A stretch of 64,000 nucleotides of DNA from positions 1,054,001 through 1,118,000 of the forward strand of contig CM066292.1 of the NCBI GenBank assembly GCA_033816765.1, given 5' to 3'. The DNA comes from Nothopassalora personata. Lineage: Eukaryota > Ascomycota > Dothideomycetes > Mycosphaerellales > Mycosphaerellaceae. The translations under genes were made by a program, and so were the position numbers. Shown piece by piece: positions 46,908-60,500 of the stretch (position 1 is its first letter; each line of letters begins with the position of its first letter). Under the pieces are notes generated by a model. That model worked only from the letters and a program-made list of their open reading frames with translations. It searched no databases and was not told the origin of the DNA.

Positions 46908-47929
46908 ACCCCTACTTACGTAAGCACCGCTCTATACTACTACAACTCGGATAGACCTACATAGGGTAGTTAGTAGACATTACTACCTACTACCTTCTAG
47001 TACTTACTAGGAGCGCTACGTACGGAGGAGAAGGTAATTTCGTCTAGACCTAGATTACGCGTATGCCTATGTACCTATCTCGCCGATTGCTACTATTTCT
47101 CGACGCGTCTATAATTGCGCTACCGCTTTAGGTTATAAACGTATATAGATAGCTTATAGCTACTACGTTCCTGATACTACTCCTACTCCTACCGCCGCCT
47201 AGATCTATACGCGCGTTTAATACTAATTATTGCATTCTATAGTTTCTCTTACTTTCTCTCCCTCTCTAAAGTATCGAGCGTACGGCGTAACCTTTGCTTT
47301 TCCTTAGCCTCGGGTAACACGTCTTCTAGTTCCGGAGACGAGATATAAGAGTAGCTACTCTAGCTACTAGCGTCGTCGGTCTCCTCGTCGTGTTAATCGC
47401 GTCCGTCCTACGACTCGTAGTCGTTATCGTCGTCGTTATCGTCTATAGTACGCTCCGATAACGGACAAGGCGTAAGCTATATATATAATATTATTACCCT
47501 CGAGCCTCGACTCGTACTAGACATGTCGTGTAATTAGTACGTAGCTACTATAGCGGTATTCGTTATAGGTTAAGGCGCGCTACGCGGCGGTATATAGATT
47601 CCGCATAATTAGAAGATCGTAGAGGTATTATAGTGTATTCTAGGTTTAGTGTCCTTAATACTACTCTTAGCTCGTAGTAGAGGTAGTAGAGATATTGTAG
47701 CCTTTATAATAAAAGAACCAGCACGAGAGGACTCTATATACATATACTAGAACTATGTCTATAGAGGCACTAACACTTACCGCTAACCTCCTACTCTTTA
47801 CGTTTCTTGCCTATAGCTATAGACATAGTAGGCTTTAATATAACGTTACGACTAGGTATAGACTAGCTAGCTAGCTAGCTTAAAAGAGGTTAATAAAGGA
47901 TATCTTACGAAAAAGAACCGAAGAGCGTT
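46908..47929. other. Unassigned RIP-mutated DNA
   Basis: GC-moderate sequence with many tacta/ctact words. I see no recognised protein motif on either strand. It may continue the Gypsy LTR that the palindrome-bounded element appears to interrupt, but I could not identify an LTR end. Confidence 0.3.
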
Positions 47930-49165
47930 ATATACGCTTTATCTCCCTATGTCCGCCTATTAGGTCGTGTTACGGCGCATTGCGTATTAGAGGTAAGTCT
48001 AGTATCTAGACCTACTATAACGATCCTCTAAGCTACCCTCTCTTATCCCGTCTAGGTAGTGTTAGATTAACCGACTTTCTATAGCTTTTCCGTCTAATCC
48101 TAGGTTCTACCTCGCTAGTACCGCCTATCGCGCGGAACTACAATTATAACTACGGTCGATACGGAGGTTATAGGTAATAGTTAAACTCGTAGCGGAAGTG
48201 CGAGTAGTAGTAGTAGTAGCTATAAAATAGGAGTCCCTCCTACCTCTAAAGCTTATATACCTACTACCTACAGTCCTCTCGACTTAGTTAACGATAGCTA
48301 GTACTACTTACTACGTAGAACTGCTAGCCTAAACTTTAACTTACCCGTCGACGATAAAAATAGCAGTAACGCCCCGGCATTCCCTAGCTATCTATAAACT
48401 CCCGTAGGATTACTATTATCCCCTACTCCTCCCCCTATAGCCCGCCGGGCCTAAACTATAGACGAAAGTAGTAATAGCGGTATAAGAGTCTACGACCTTA
48501 TAGAACGATTCGAACTATATAGTGTAACTACCCCTATACGACCTCTTTGTCGTCTAGTTCCCGAATACTCTAAGCCCGATCTAAGCCGGCGAGTAAGTAC
48601 CGTAACCACTTCTAGTCCTCGTAATGCGTATACTAAGTCTAATATTAACAATCTAGCTACTACGATTGGGCTACATCTACTACCTGCCTATCCTATCGAC
48701 AAGGAAAAGGAGCCTACGGATGTTATCGGGAAGGTAAAGGAGGAGGTCGAAAGTAGCGCCTATAGTCTAATCCGGCAGTTTAGGTAAATAGCGCTGTTTA
48801 TTAATTATAAGATTACCGTACAGGAGAGAAAGCGGGATTCGGTAAGGGCTCGGCTAGAGTACTATATAGAGGGGGAGGGAGGGAAGCATACCGGAGCTAG
48901 TAGAAGACGAGAATAATAAATAGGTAAAAGCTAAAGATCGAGGGAAGAAAGGATACCCGAGGAAGGGGAGTAAGGGTAGGAGAGTATAGGTAGAACTTAA
49001 CTCGCCTCGTCGTTAAATCTATCTAATATAAAATTTATCGATAACCTACTATACACACGTAAATAAATGCCGTAGCTAGGCGTACGTAATTACGGTTAGC
49101 TTAATCTATAAGGTAGGTAGATAGACCTACTAAGTCCCGTCGAAAGAACTTCTATTTGTATATAT
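47930..49165 (+). pseudogene. Unidentified RIP-degraded ORF
   Basis: One plus-strand frame of ~410 codons can be followed without a shift. Its stops are TAA/TAG, and a single register accommodates all the plausible blocks. It has a Ser-rich region (S-A-S-S-S-S-S-S near 48,205), a Pro-rich block (S-P-T-P-P-P-I-A-R-R near 48,425) and a charged, helix-like stretch (E-K-E-P-T-D-V-I-G-K-V-K-E-E-V-E near 48,705-48,755). A basic R-K-R-D-S-V-R-A-R-L region follows. I do not recognise the family. It could be a gag-like protein or an unrelated gene. The first half is weaker than the second. Confidence 0.35.
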
Positions 49166-52100
49166 GTATATATAAGCATCTAACTCTTTTTCTCTTTCTA
49201 TCGTGCATTAGTACTTATTTACTCGCTTATCTACTTACTTACTCACTTATACTCCTATTACAAGTTACCCCGTCCTCCTACGCTACGCCGCCGCTATAGG
49301 GATTCTTCTTACTATATTAGATAGGCCGAAATAGGCCGTGACTAAGGTATAGACTACACTACAGTTAATACTAAAGAAGGAGAAGGAGGAGGAGGCGGCG
49401 GCAACTTAACTCGCCTAAGCGGTAAATAAGGGTCTTCCCTGGCTCTACCCTCGACTATATATATAGTAGCGTAGGCTAGTATACTTATATCTACTCTCTC
49501 TCCCCCGCTATAGTGTGTCGTATTTCGGCCTTCTACGGATATATCTCTCCTTCTACCGGTTTAGCTCTCTTCGTTCTAGACGAAACCCGCGTTAGCTTAA
49601 CTTAAGATCTGCTTCTTATACTAGTTTAAACGACCCTCTTTCTCTTCTTCTTCTTATACGGACTTGAACCCTCTTAGACCTACTTCCTACGGGGTCGACC
49701 TATTTATATTCTTACTTTCCCGCGTGTTTAACTCTCTTCTTATTCTTACTCTCGTAGGGATTTGCCCTTATATACGGACTAATTCCTATAGATGTCGACC
49801 TTTATAGATAGGTTAATTTGTTATTAGTTCTTATAGACAAGTTCTTCTATAGGTTCTTTAAGGTATTTATATTCTAGTATAGGTTTCCGACATAATATTA
49901 TGTTCTTATTAGGACTTTATCTATTTTATACTATACGAATAACCCGGTACCTTAAAGAGCGACTATTAATAGCCGTGCGCATCGAAGGGCCTTTAGGACA
50001 TCTCTTAAGCCCGAACGGCCGTTATTATTAAAGGTAAATCATCTATTCTACTTTATTCTCCTACCTAGGTTACTAGTTACTTAGCTAGCTTAACTAGCCT
50101 AAGAGCTTAGAGATAGAGGTATAGCGTTCGGCGTCTTTAAGCTAAATGGCCGCTCTACTACTAATAATCCCTCTACTTCGTTAATAAGAAGGGCTAGGAT
50201 AGCGCCGGACTATGCGTATTTAAGCTTATATACATCCGCTATCGCTATTGTAGCTTTCGAAGACATAGATAACTACTATTGTTACATAGCTTTACAATCG
50301 TATAGATCCGGTCGTCGCTTACCTACATAGACTCCCTAGCGAGCTTTTTATCTCGCGAGCGCCGTACTAGTCGAGGCTAGTTAAGATTTTATAGTAGCTT
50401 AGAGATCCTACCTACCGCGAAGCCTAACTTCTTTACGAAAGAGGTAATCTTATCCTTATAGGATTAGTAATACTTATCTCGTTCTAGTAAGGGTAGTCTT
50501 TACTAGTTAGTGCTTTTATAGCTATAGTAAAAGAGTGTAGCGTAAATAGCGGCAGTCTATAATAAATGGCGATAAGTATAATATTATTGCTTAACGGCAT
50601 TTTATATAAAGTATAACTAGAGGTTACTTACCTAGGTAACATTAATCGCAGTTAAAAGAGCAAGTTCTATAAAGACTATTAAGACGCTAGTCTTATATAG
50701 TAGCCGAGTAGTCTTCGTGCTCTACCTATCGATAAGGGCGTTTAGAAAGTCGTATGTAAGCCGCACGTCCGTCTAGGGAGAGGTAACGCTATAAGTAAGT
50801 CCTAGCATTAAGCGTCGCTAGGCTAGTAACGGTATGCTACCGACATAGAGTTATAGAAAGATCGGAATGTATTATCGCCTCGCGAGGCTAGTTCTAGTAT
50901 AGTACTAATAGAATTAGGCGCATTACTAAGGATTAGGTTCGTATCGCCCTAGCCGTGTTAATAATTGTTTATTAGGCTAGCATAACATTACTACGGCTAG
51001 GCCTATCGTTTAGGAAGAGAATAACGATACTACTCCCGTTGAAGCAGTACGGTAGGCTAATACTTAAGTAAGAACCGATGTTCTAGTTATCGGCGGTCTT
51101 AAGATATACGGTACGAAAGTTAGACGTAGTAGAGGAGGCAGTCTTAAAATATCGTGCTTAGAGGGTAACGTAGTTGGGCATACGTTAAGGACACCTTTTA
51201 TATAGCCTAAGTTCTAATCCGGAATTATAGTCCGAGTATAACTTACATACTAAAGGTCGATAAGGCATTCCCGGGGGAGCTTTCGTTCCTCCTAACCGTG
51301 TCCGCGGACCTAAGTAAAGCGCCGCTACACCCTCTTATCTAAGCGTTCTAGGTTCGGTAATCTACAACTAACATATAGCGAGTAGTAGATAACGACGCTA
51401 AATGACTAGGACTTACTAACGGCCTTTGTTAGTCTAGCTTCGAGACAGAATCTTAACGGAAGAGCTCTATATTCGAAGCGACTAAAATTGCTTATAACTA
51501 GATTAGTACTTATAGTTATAAAAGATACTAAAAGGATAAGATTTCGATAGCGAACGAGGCGGATAGCGTCTTAGCCTAGGACGGGGTACTAAGGATTCGC
51601 GCTTATATTAATTCGCTGTTCTTTCTAAAAAGAATCTTCGACTTCCTACTATCTCTACGATTAATAAGGCTATCGTAGTCGCCGAGCATTCTATCATTAT
51701 TAACGAGGTTAAGCTACTTCGTAGTGTAGTATAAATGCGAAGAGTAAAGGCCTATAGTTTATAGTAGTGCTAAACAAGGCCGAGATAGTGTTACTTAGTA
51801 CTAGGGGTAGAGTATTAAACATTAAGTTAAAAAATTCGACCTCTAAGTTTAATAATAATCTTATTACCGCCTAACATTTACATCTTATACACGTGCTATT
51901 TAGTATAACTGCCGAGATAACGAACCTTAGTAAGTATCTTTTACGAGACCGATAGTATCTATATCGAAACTATAGCGGACTTATCCGGGTAGGGTAAGAG
52001 CTAGCGTAATTAGCTAAGGATGTAAGGCTATATAATTAGCACTTATTAAAACATCGATCTTACTAATAATATTGTTACCGTAGTTACCGACGTAAATGCC

Positions 52101-54299
52101 GATTGCCGCTTAAAATAATATAGCGTAGAGCTAGAAGTAATAGATCCTAAATACACGGCTAGCTAGTTATTAGCTATGTTAAGTCGATGTAGTATATAGA
52201 CGCTTTAATGAACCTTAACTATTTCGCCCTTATCGATAAACCGGGCTAGATATTTAATCTATAGAATAACGGCGGAGCTTCTTAGTAGACCTAAGTGTAT
52301 TAGAACGAATAAGATTATAGTCGACTTTGTAAAGGCAACACAAGTTAAAGAGCCGTCCTATCTTAATGCCCTAGATTTCGTTCTATCTATACCTTCTACT
52401 ATAATAGTTCTATAGCCGTAAGTAGTTACGATGCGGCGGAACAAGGGTTTTCTAATCGCTATGTAGCCGGGATCTATCGTTATAATAGTTCCTCGAGCTA
52501 CTCGAATCTATAGCGAATAGACCGGGGATTTAGAAAGTAAAGATTATAGTACGTAAGATATAGACTAGAATTCTAAGCCCGAGTAGTAGTCGGTAGCTTT
52601 AGCGGACTACGCCTAATGTTACTATAGTTATCGCTATCGTCCTATAGGTAAAGACGATCCCCCGGCTTATATAATTCACTTAGTAATAAGCTACGAGTGT
52701 AGTATTCCTTTATAGTACGGCTATATTTACATAAGCCTTAGTCTTAGTTAGCTATAGCTTATACTAGTACTAGGAAAAGTCATTACTAGGAACGCTAGAT
52801 AGTTAGTAGTACTTCTTCGGCGCTACATTAGAGATCGTACACTAATAGTAGACTTCTTACGAAAGGCATGTAACCGACCGTGTCTACTCGTCTTAGCGAA
52901 GAAGGAGTAGCAGTTACGCTTAGCTAATGCTAGAGCGAATAAATAGGATAGGATACGATTAACTAGTACTACTTTTTAATTATACTTATAAGAGGCATGT
53001 TTTTGAAGTGGACCTTCTAAGCTACCTTAGTTATTATTAAGTATAGCATCGTTAGTATAAACACTCTTAGTGTAACGTAGCTAAGTGTAGGTTACCTAAG
53101 ACTTCCTAGCTTTCTTACTACTACGAGTATCGCGAACGGGCTTTATTAGAGCCTTAGGCTTAGGTACCCGGGTAGTATAAGCTAGATTAGTGTAAGCCGC
53201 CTTAACTTAACGAGCCTTCCTCGGGGTACGAGAGTCTAGGCTATTAGGCGCTTCGTAAGGGATACCTCTAGCCTAGTATACTCGGTTTACTCCTAATTAT
53301 CGGGTATAAGCTTCCTCTCGCTGTCGCTCTCGGAGATTAGATTATCGCCGGAAAAGAGAGTAGTCTAGCTTAGCGCCTTAGTGTTTAAAGTACCGGAGCC
53401 CTTATTAGGTCCATTTCCTACTAAGCGGAATAGGTCTAGCTAGTAGTAGCGAGTATTATAATTAAGGGCTAGCCGAGCGCGAGCCGCTAATCCGGGGCTT
53501 CTTCTCTCTAAAGCTTAATATAATAGATAGTCTATAAGAGAGCACATAATGCTTAGCTTAAGACCGGTTATAGTAATACTACTTATTACTAGAAAAGGTA
53601 AGATACCTCCGGAGGTAGAGTATCGAGAGCGCTAAAAGTTAGTACTAGTCGAGTGTTGATTTTCTTAAGGAAGAGTACTCCGTATACGTGTTCCGTTAAG
53701 AGAAAGGTCGCTATACTTCCCTATCTTATAGGAAATCGCGCCTTAGGCAACGGCGCTAAGAGAAGCTTATAAGCTCCGCCCGATTGTAGTCTAGCTACTA
53801 CTATATCGTATACAATAAAGACTATTTCGGCAATACAACTTTTCATAAGACGGTATCGAATGTATTGTAATAGAATCGCCTATAGTACCGTATTTATCGC
53901 CTCTCTTATTACTTACTAGCGTACCCTAATGCTAAGTCTATTACTACGTATAGCGCCCGTACGTTTATTTACACGCTAAGCCGCTATATACATACCGCCG
54001 AGCGCGACGACCTTATTAAATGCTATCGAGCATCGCCTATCGTATCGAGATCTATAATACTATCCCTTCCTCCGCTTATACCTACTACTTCCTAAGTAAG
54101 CGTCCTACGTAGTACCTAGGAAATGTTTAGGTAGAGGCCTATATACGCCTTCTCTTCCCCCTATCTTCGCGAGCGTCTAGTTCGCTCGACTCGCCTATAC
54201 GAAAGCGGTAGGGTAACATAAGAGAAATTTTTAAGTAGTGTGCATTTAATCGGTATAGTAGCTAGTCCCTCGTTACTATTACTATTACTGTTTACTAGA
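49166..54299. other. Long unassigned, RIP-mutated tract
   Basis: About 5 kb of sequence that is GC-richer than the left arm, with scattered open stretches on both strands but none I can assign. Near 52,320-52,560 a minus-strand stretch reads R-V-A-R-G-T-I-I-T-I-D-P-G-Y-I-A and onward, and looks protein-like. Competing plus-strand frames there are also open, so I do not call a gene. The tract may be one large element whose ends I could not find. Confidence 0.3.
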
Positions 54300-55520
54300 G
54301 CCTTAGCAAAATTATAATAGAAAGACCGTACGTTAGCTTAAAATAAACTAAGTAGTACGTATAGTGTCGTTACTACTTTCTAGGAGCTTACTAACCCTCC
54401 TCTATATCCCTCTTATTCTTAATCTTATCCTTACCTACGTCCGCTACCTTAAGGACTCTACCCTACCTCTCCCTAATCCTAAGAACCTCTATCTCTACCC
54501 TTATCGTCAATTTCTTTACTATCCTCTTAAATCCCGGGTTCTACCCCTTCGTATACAACCCCTTAACATCCTACTATATAGACTTCTATACTACTTTCCG
54601 TATAGCATAAACTTCATCTCTCGTTTCTATTAGTACACCCTCTATCTTTCGCCTAAGCTCCCGCTTCTTAGCCTTCTCGGCGCTAACGTACTGCTCCCTA
54701 CGCGAAGAGAGTCCGCGACAAATTTTAGGAAGGGTTTCTAGTAGTACGTGTTTAGAGCGAGGCTCTAGCCCGTTATATCTCCTCTATTATCGTTAAATCT
54801 GATACTACAATTAGGAATCTACACCTATCCCTACTCGGTATATAATTTCGCGACACTACGCGTAAGCTCTGTAACCTAGCGGATACACTACTACTCTAGC
54901 CGGATAAGGCCTCGGTACCCGTCTATAAGACCTTAAAGCTTCGTCTCTAGGGTATTAAGAGTAGCGGCGGCTGCGGAGCGGGCTTACTCGCGTTCTACTA
55001 TCGCCTCGTAGAGGAGAGGAGATAAGACTATCGAGACGGGACGGAAGAAGTTAGTAAGGAGACATTAATATAGTCTCTTATAGGCTTCGCGTAGGAATCG
55101 GATAGTAGAGCGGGACTTAGTTTCGAAGAACGTAAGAAGGTTAGAGTAGTCCGTATAGATAGCTTCGGTTCTATCGAGGAGCGTAAAGATAGTAGTTTCG
55201 ATCGAGTTTAGCTAATAGGCAATATCGGGCATAGCGGAGTATTAGACGTACGTAGGGTCTACGTACGTAGTAGTAGCGCCTTCTACATATACGCCGTTTA
55301 TAAAGGGTATAGTGGGACAGCGGCGGTCGGTATAAGATCGCTACGGTAGTAATAGACTACTACCGAGCATCGATAACGATAACCCTAGTAATGCCTAATA
55401 GACTTAGTAGTATCTATAGTAGCGATAATTACGAGTGTGTAGTAGGAGAAGCGTATCGCGGAGGATGCGGTTATATAGGTACGTTACTATATAGTATATC
55501 TAGTAGCGCTACTCTTTCTT
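54300..55520 (-). pseudogene. Unidentified coiled-coil-like ORF, minus strand
   Basis: The minus frame from about 55,520 down to 54,300 reads as a plausible ~400-codon protein with RIP-type stops. A short block P-F-I-N-G-V-Y-V-E-G lies near 55,300. A long helical, charged region follows (F-F-E-T-K-S-R-S-T-I-R-F-L-R-E-A-Y then L-Y-E-A-I-V-E-R-E-Q-A-R-S-A-A-A-A-T), then a very Arg/Gln-rich C-terminal tail. The 89-codon open stretch on plus at 54,364-54,633 is antisense to that Arg-rich tail; its near-absence of acidic residues suggests it is a shadow. The family is not recognised. Confidence 0.35.
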
Positions 55521-56081
55521 ATACTAGCTATATCTTACATTATCTAGATGTGTAAGCCGGCGTAGCCCGCGGTAGAGGGGAAGGAGGATAATACGGCGTA
55601 CGTACTATACTTCGCGCCGGGTGTATAGGCGAGAGACGGGGTGCGTCGTATAGGTATATATATACTATAGAGTAAGGAAGATGTTAGTTAGTAGAAGTAG
55701 TTAGTAGTCGTAAGAGCGTAACGAGAATAGATGTTTCTAGCTATTAGCCGGGTAAGCGCATTTTAGAGTACTAGAGGGCTAATTAAATTTTAAATTGTAA
55801 GGTAAGTAGGAATTAGAGCTATCCGACATTATAAGACTAGAGTACGGCGTTATTAAATCCGTAGATTAACTAGGTAGCGGAAGTTAATATTTATACTTAA
55901 CGTACGACCGTACATCTAACGTATAACTACTACCTTATAATGCGATAATCTAGATCCTATACGGTCGAGGCGCTTCTAAGACGAATAACTAATCTATATA
56001 ATTATATAGTAACGATACGATAACGACGACGTCGCGGACCTTATTACGACTAGGGGAGAGTAAGAAGGTAAGGGATCGCGG
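55521..56081. other. Unassigned DNA
   Basis: Non-coding as far as I can see. Palindrome-like tacgtacgta words occur just upstream (about 55,245-55,270), and CG-containing words are frequent. No element boundary was identified. Confidence 0.3.
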
Positions 56082-56236
56082 TATAAAGGGCCCGAATAGT
56101 ATAAAGGATAGTACAAAGGGCATAAAGGTAGAAAGGGCATAAAGGTAGAAAGGGCATAAAGGTATAAAGGGTCGAAAGGCATAAAGGCTTAGAGGTAATA
56201 ATAGCGTAAAGGGCGTAAAGGTACAAAGGGCATAAT
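56082..56236. repeat. Degenerate ~17-bp minisatellite
   Basis: The unit is approximately AAAGGGCATAAAGGTAG, repeated about eight or nine times with length drift. The best units lie at 56,115-56,170. The open stretches on the minus strand (Pro/Leu/Cys-rich repeats) are translation of this array and not genes. Confidence 0.75.
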
Positions 56237-56811
56237 CGAGTATAGCGAATAGTTAGTAACATCCGGTAACAACTAGTAGTACTTAGTACACGACTAGCCG
56301 CATCTAGGCTACGAACGACTACACCTATCTTACGAATAACCCGACTATAGTTAGGAAGGCAGGAGACGCGACATTAAATTAACATAGAAGAGACTTATAG
56401 ACGAAAGTAAAGGCTAGTAGAGCGAAAGGGGATTCGTATATATAAGAATAGGTGTTACGGGTGAACGACGTATATACTAAAGTTCTATAAAGTTTATAAT
56501 AAGTTCGATATAGAAGAAAGGGGAAGTTATACGCTGTCCGAAGAAAAGGTATCGGAAAGTAATCCGAACGCATAGGCGTAGCCTATGCTAAGAAACAGGG
56601 GCCCGCCCCTTATACTACCCCCCCTTCCTCCTCCGCCGCCCCTAGTTATAGCTCCGCCCTAGAGCCTATTGTCCTAGGTGTTTTTATTAGGCTCGTAATA
56701 GGAAGTGCCCGAGCTTCTCTTCCTTATTGTCTAGCCCCGCCGACGCCGAGACGAAGTATTGTTACCTAGGTAAGTATAAGGTTTACTATTGTCTACTAAG
56801 TAATAATAGCT
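56237..56811. other. Unassigned DNA left of the Copia element
   Basis: No supported gene. A C-rich stretch (ccccccc near 56,621-56,627) and gggcccgcccc lie just before the Copia insertion. The 64-codon open stretch on minus at 56,379-56,573 has no recognised feature. Confidence 0.3.
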
Positions 56812-56816
56812 ATTAT

Positions 56817-57063
56817 TGTTAAGATGTAGCATCTTAAGGGGAGCTAACATTTAGGTTGTGATCTAATAGCCTAAGGCATCTACGATAACTTAGCTTATCG
56901 GAAGACACCTTCTCTCCCCTTTAGCTTAGATAGACATCTAATACAATTAACGCATTAGTTCCTAATATATTGCTACATGCCCTGTGGCTATTAGCTAGTT
57001 GAAGATTAATCTCTTACTCTACTCCGCTGCTAACTACGTATCCTGTAAGGTCTTAACTTAATA
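56817..57063 (+). repeat. 5' LTR of complete Copia element
   Basis: 247 bp, identical in length to the 3' LTR. The two differ at six positions, all C/T or G/A, and each fits a CpA-to-TpA (or TpG-to-TpA) change. The terminal CA has become TA in this copy. Confidence 0.93.
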
Positions 57064-57589
57064 GGTTATAAGCCCGGGTTTATGCAGGAGTAAGAGCAAC
57101 CTATATTAGTACAGGTTACTTGTATCCCTTGCTATTATAGTAGAAAACATCTAGGAAGCAGAAGTCTACCCTATCTGTCCTATTAAGGAGCTTAGTTTAA
57201 TACTAAGTAATAGGTAATCTAGAAAAGGACTCTATACGGCTTACTATAAGCTAATACCTTAAAGACACTCTGTAGGTAGAACTGCATCGAGATACTATTA
57301 AGAAGGACTTTAAGTAAGTCATTTAGAACTCTGCTAGGAGAGACAGACCTATGTCCTAGCTCCGAGATTACACCGCTTTTTCTTTACCCTACTAAGTAGG
57401 CCTTAGTATCTACACCTACGAACCTTACTATTCTACACTAAAAGCCTTAGCAGGACCTAAGCCACGACTTTAAAGCATATACACCTTGTTTCATTACATT
57501 TAATTCATTATAGATTCACACTAAGAGAAAGGAGAAGAGAAGGGAACTAAAATCCTAAGTCTTAGGAGAGATAACTAGAAGAGATGGTT

Positions 57590-60500
57590 TAACCTTTAGA
57601 GATACAAGATAGAGAGCTAGTTAGCATTCTTTACAATTAATGACCTATTAGAAGTGTTATTTAACAACATTAAGGGTAAGAACCTAAAGCTCTAGGAAGA
57701 GACTAAGATTAAAGAGATTCTTAATGCACTAATATAGACAAAACAAAATGCAGCTTGCAACTTTAGTATCCTAAGTAGGATTATAGAAGAAGATAAATTT
57801 AAGCTTAAGGGCTCTTACAAATCTAGAAAAGCTACTAAGATATAGGTGCATCTCTAGAATAAGTATAGCTAGGTGTTACTAACCTATGCACATAAGCTTA
57901 CAAAACAGTTTATAAACTTTAAGATAAGTAAAGAGTTCACTATTAGATCTGCATAGGCACACCTAGTGTCTCTTAGAAGGAGGATTGCTAATGTTAACCT
58001 AGAGGGCTAGTACTATAGGAAAGCTAATATAAGAATAACCTAGCTTTTAAGCTCACTGCTACCTAACTACTATGTAGCTAGGGATACTATTATAGCTTAG
58101 CTAAAGATGGATTATAAAAGGACCTTAAAGATCCTTAAGGCTTAAGAGGCTAGATTGAATCCCTCTAAGGCTAAGTATAGTATAGCAGCTACCTAGGTTA
58201 GGCCCTTAGGTTAGGCAAGATTACTTTCCTGCCTTCTCTATAAGAAGGACTATCTTATTAAGGACTGCCCTAGTCTCTCTAAGGTAAAGAAGGTCCTTAG
58301 ATCTTATTCCTAAGCACCATCCTCCTAGAATACAATATATATTAAGAAGAGAAGATCTCTACCACCATCTTTAAGAAGAACACTAAGAGAGAAGTCCTCT
58401 ATAGAGGAACTTAAGAAAATAGTATAGAAACTCAGCTCTAACATGCCATTACTCTAGAAGAACTAGGCCTAGTCTCTTTCCTCTAAAACAAGGAAGACTA
58501 GGAAAGGTTTCTCTACCTAAGAGCTACCTAACTTATGCAACTCATCCTAGAAGACAATATCTAATAATAATAAGTATAATAAAGTAGCTTACTCAACTAT
58601 AGAAGTCTAAGGCAAGTTCCCCTCATTAGAGTAGTTACTTAATTCTTATGCTTTATCCTATATAACTAACTAGAACTACCTCTTTAGATCTATAACTCCC
58701 TTAACAAAGAAGAAATAGATTAAAGTAGGAGGTAGGCATTTGTTAGCTACTTATATTAGGACTGTAGAGATAAGTAGGAGATCTAGTAGGAAAGTTGTTT
58801 TAGAAGATGTTCTACTTATACCTAAGCTAGGGGTAAACCTAGTTTCTTAGAACTAGTTTAGTAAGCAGTTTAGTGTCTAACCTCCTTCATTTTCTCTTAT
58901 ATCCCCCTCTAGCTAAACAGTTGTCTAGACAAGGCTCCTTAGGGGGGTTCTATTCATTAATAAGATTTCTCCTCTACTATAAGAAAGGGTACATCACTTA
59001 TTATATGTACTACTAATAGAGAATGCCTTTATAACTACTGAATTAGAGACTGACCTAAAACAGTAGGAGCTTTAGCATAGAAGATTTGCACACTTTAGGA
59101 AGAACTTGCTCTAGAATCTTCATAAGGTAATAGACTTAAAAGAACCTATTCCTATTCCTAGGGATAGCTTCTACTAGTATAGAGTATGTTTAATAGTAAA
59201 GATAAAGAAGTACAAAGGCAAAGTTACTAAGAGAAGACCTAAAAGACTTGCCCTTATATCTATTAACATATATAGTCTACTACTAACATTAAGGCTAGGG
59301 TTCAAATACTAGCTTAAGATTATTAATAACTTCTCTAGAAAAAAGTGGACCTATCCTCTTAAGAAAAGAGAAGATACTTTAGTTGCTCTCTAGAACTAGA
59401 AGATTAAGGCAGAGAGGAAATCATTAGTATAGTTAAAAGCAGTTAGGCTTAACAATGTAAGGGAACTTATTGCATTAGTTAAGCAGTAGGAGAAGGATTT
59501 AGGAATTAGGCTAGAGCATACTAAGGCATACAACTCGCTCCAAAATAGACTAGTTAAAAGGTCAATATAAACCTTAGAAGACTCTATAAGGGCAATGCTT
59601 AAAGAGGCTAAGATGCTAATTGAATTCTAGCCTAAAGCACTAGAAGCCTAAACCTACATAAGGAACAAACTACTAAATAGTCTAGACTATAATAGGTTTA
59701 AGGTTTTACTAGATAAAGCCTTTAATAGTATTAAGCCAACTATTAACTATTTAAAGGTTTAGGGATGCAAAGCTATTATCTACATAGACATAAGATCCCA
59801 GCCTTAATAGGCAAGAAGTAATAAACTAATAAACAGAGGTAAAGAAGCAGTGTTTGTTAGATACGTTAAAAACATAGCTAAGGCCTAGCTCTTTTAGGAA
59901 CTAGACATAAAAGCTGTTAAACAACACATACATATAGACTTCTTTAAGGACTAACCTAGAGGTAATATAGATCTTAATGTTACAAAATTGAATCTATTAA
60001 GCAATGCACTAGGTAGGAGACCCTTAGAGAGGCTAAGGAAGGACATATCCTTAGAGTAACCTATTCACTATTCAATTATTCAGTAGAGTAGCCTAGTAAC
60101 AGCCTAGCTAAGAAAGCTATTTATGCAACTTCCCTAGCCTCTAAAGGATGTAGGGGAATTTTAGAAAATCGATGAGCTAATTGGGGGCTTACTAGATCTC
60201 TAGGAAAAGAATATTACTAGGACACAAGTAACTACTCTTAGATTATCCCTTAGTAAGAGGAGGGCTGACCATTATATTAAGGGCTATAAATAGAAACAGA
60301 AAGCCCTAAGATCTATAGTCCCTATACCTAAACTAGCTACTAAAGTAGGAGAAGCAATAGACCTCTTAGAGAACCTTGCTACTTACTACTAAGCTTTCTT
60401 TACAGCTATGCAATTAGTGGATAATTTAGTACTATAGGATAGTAAATTCCTAGAAGAAGTTAAGGAGATGGCCTTTATAGCAACTATAGAAGTTATTGTA

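Noticed and set aside
54364..54633. An 89-codon plus-strand frame rich in Leu and Tyr with a membrane-like look.
   Set aside because: It is antisense to a more protein-like minus frame and nearly lacks acidic residues, as expected for a shadow.
55994..56573. Three short minus-strand frames over and beside the minisatellite.
   Set aside because: Two are translations of the tandem array; the third (56,379-56,573) has no supporting feature.
57064..57090. Naming the primer tRNA from the sequence after the 5' LTR.
   Set aside because: The site is probably altered by RIP (expected TGG start reads differently), so the primer cannot be assigned safely.
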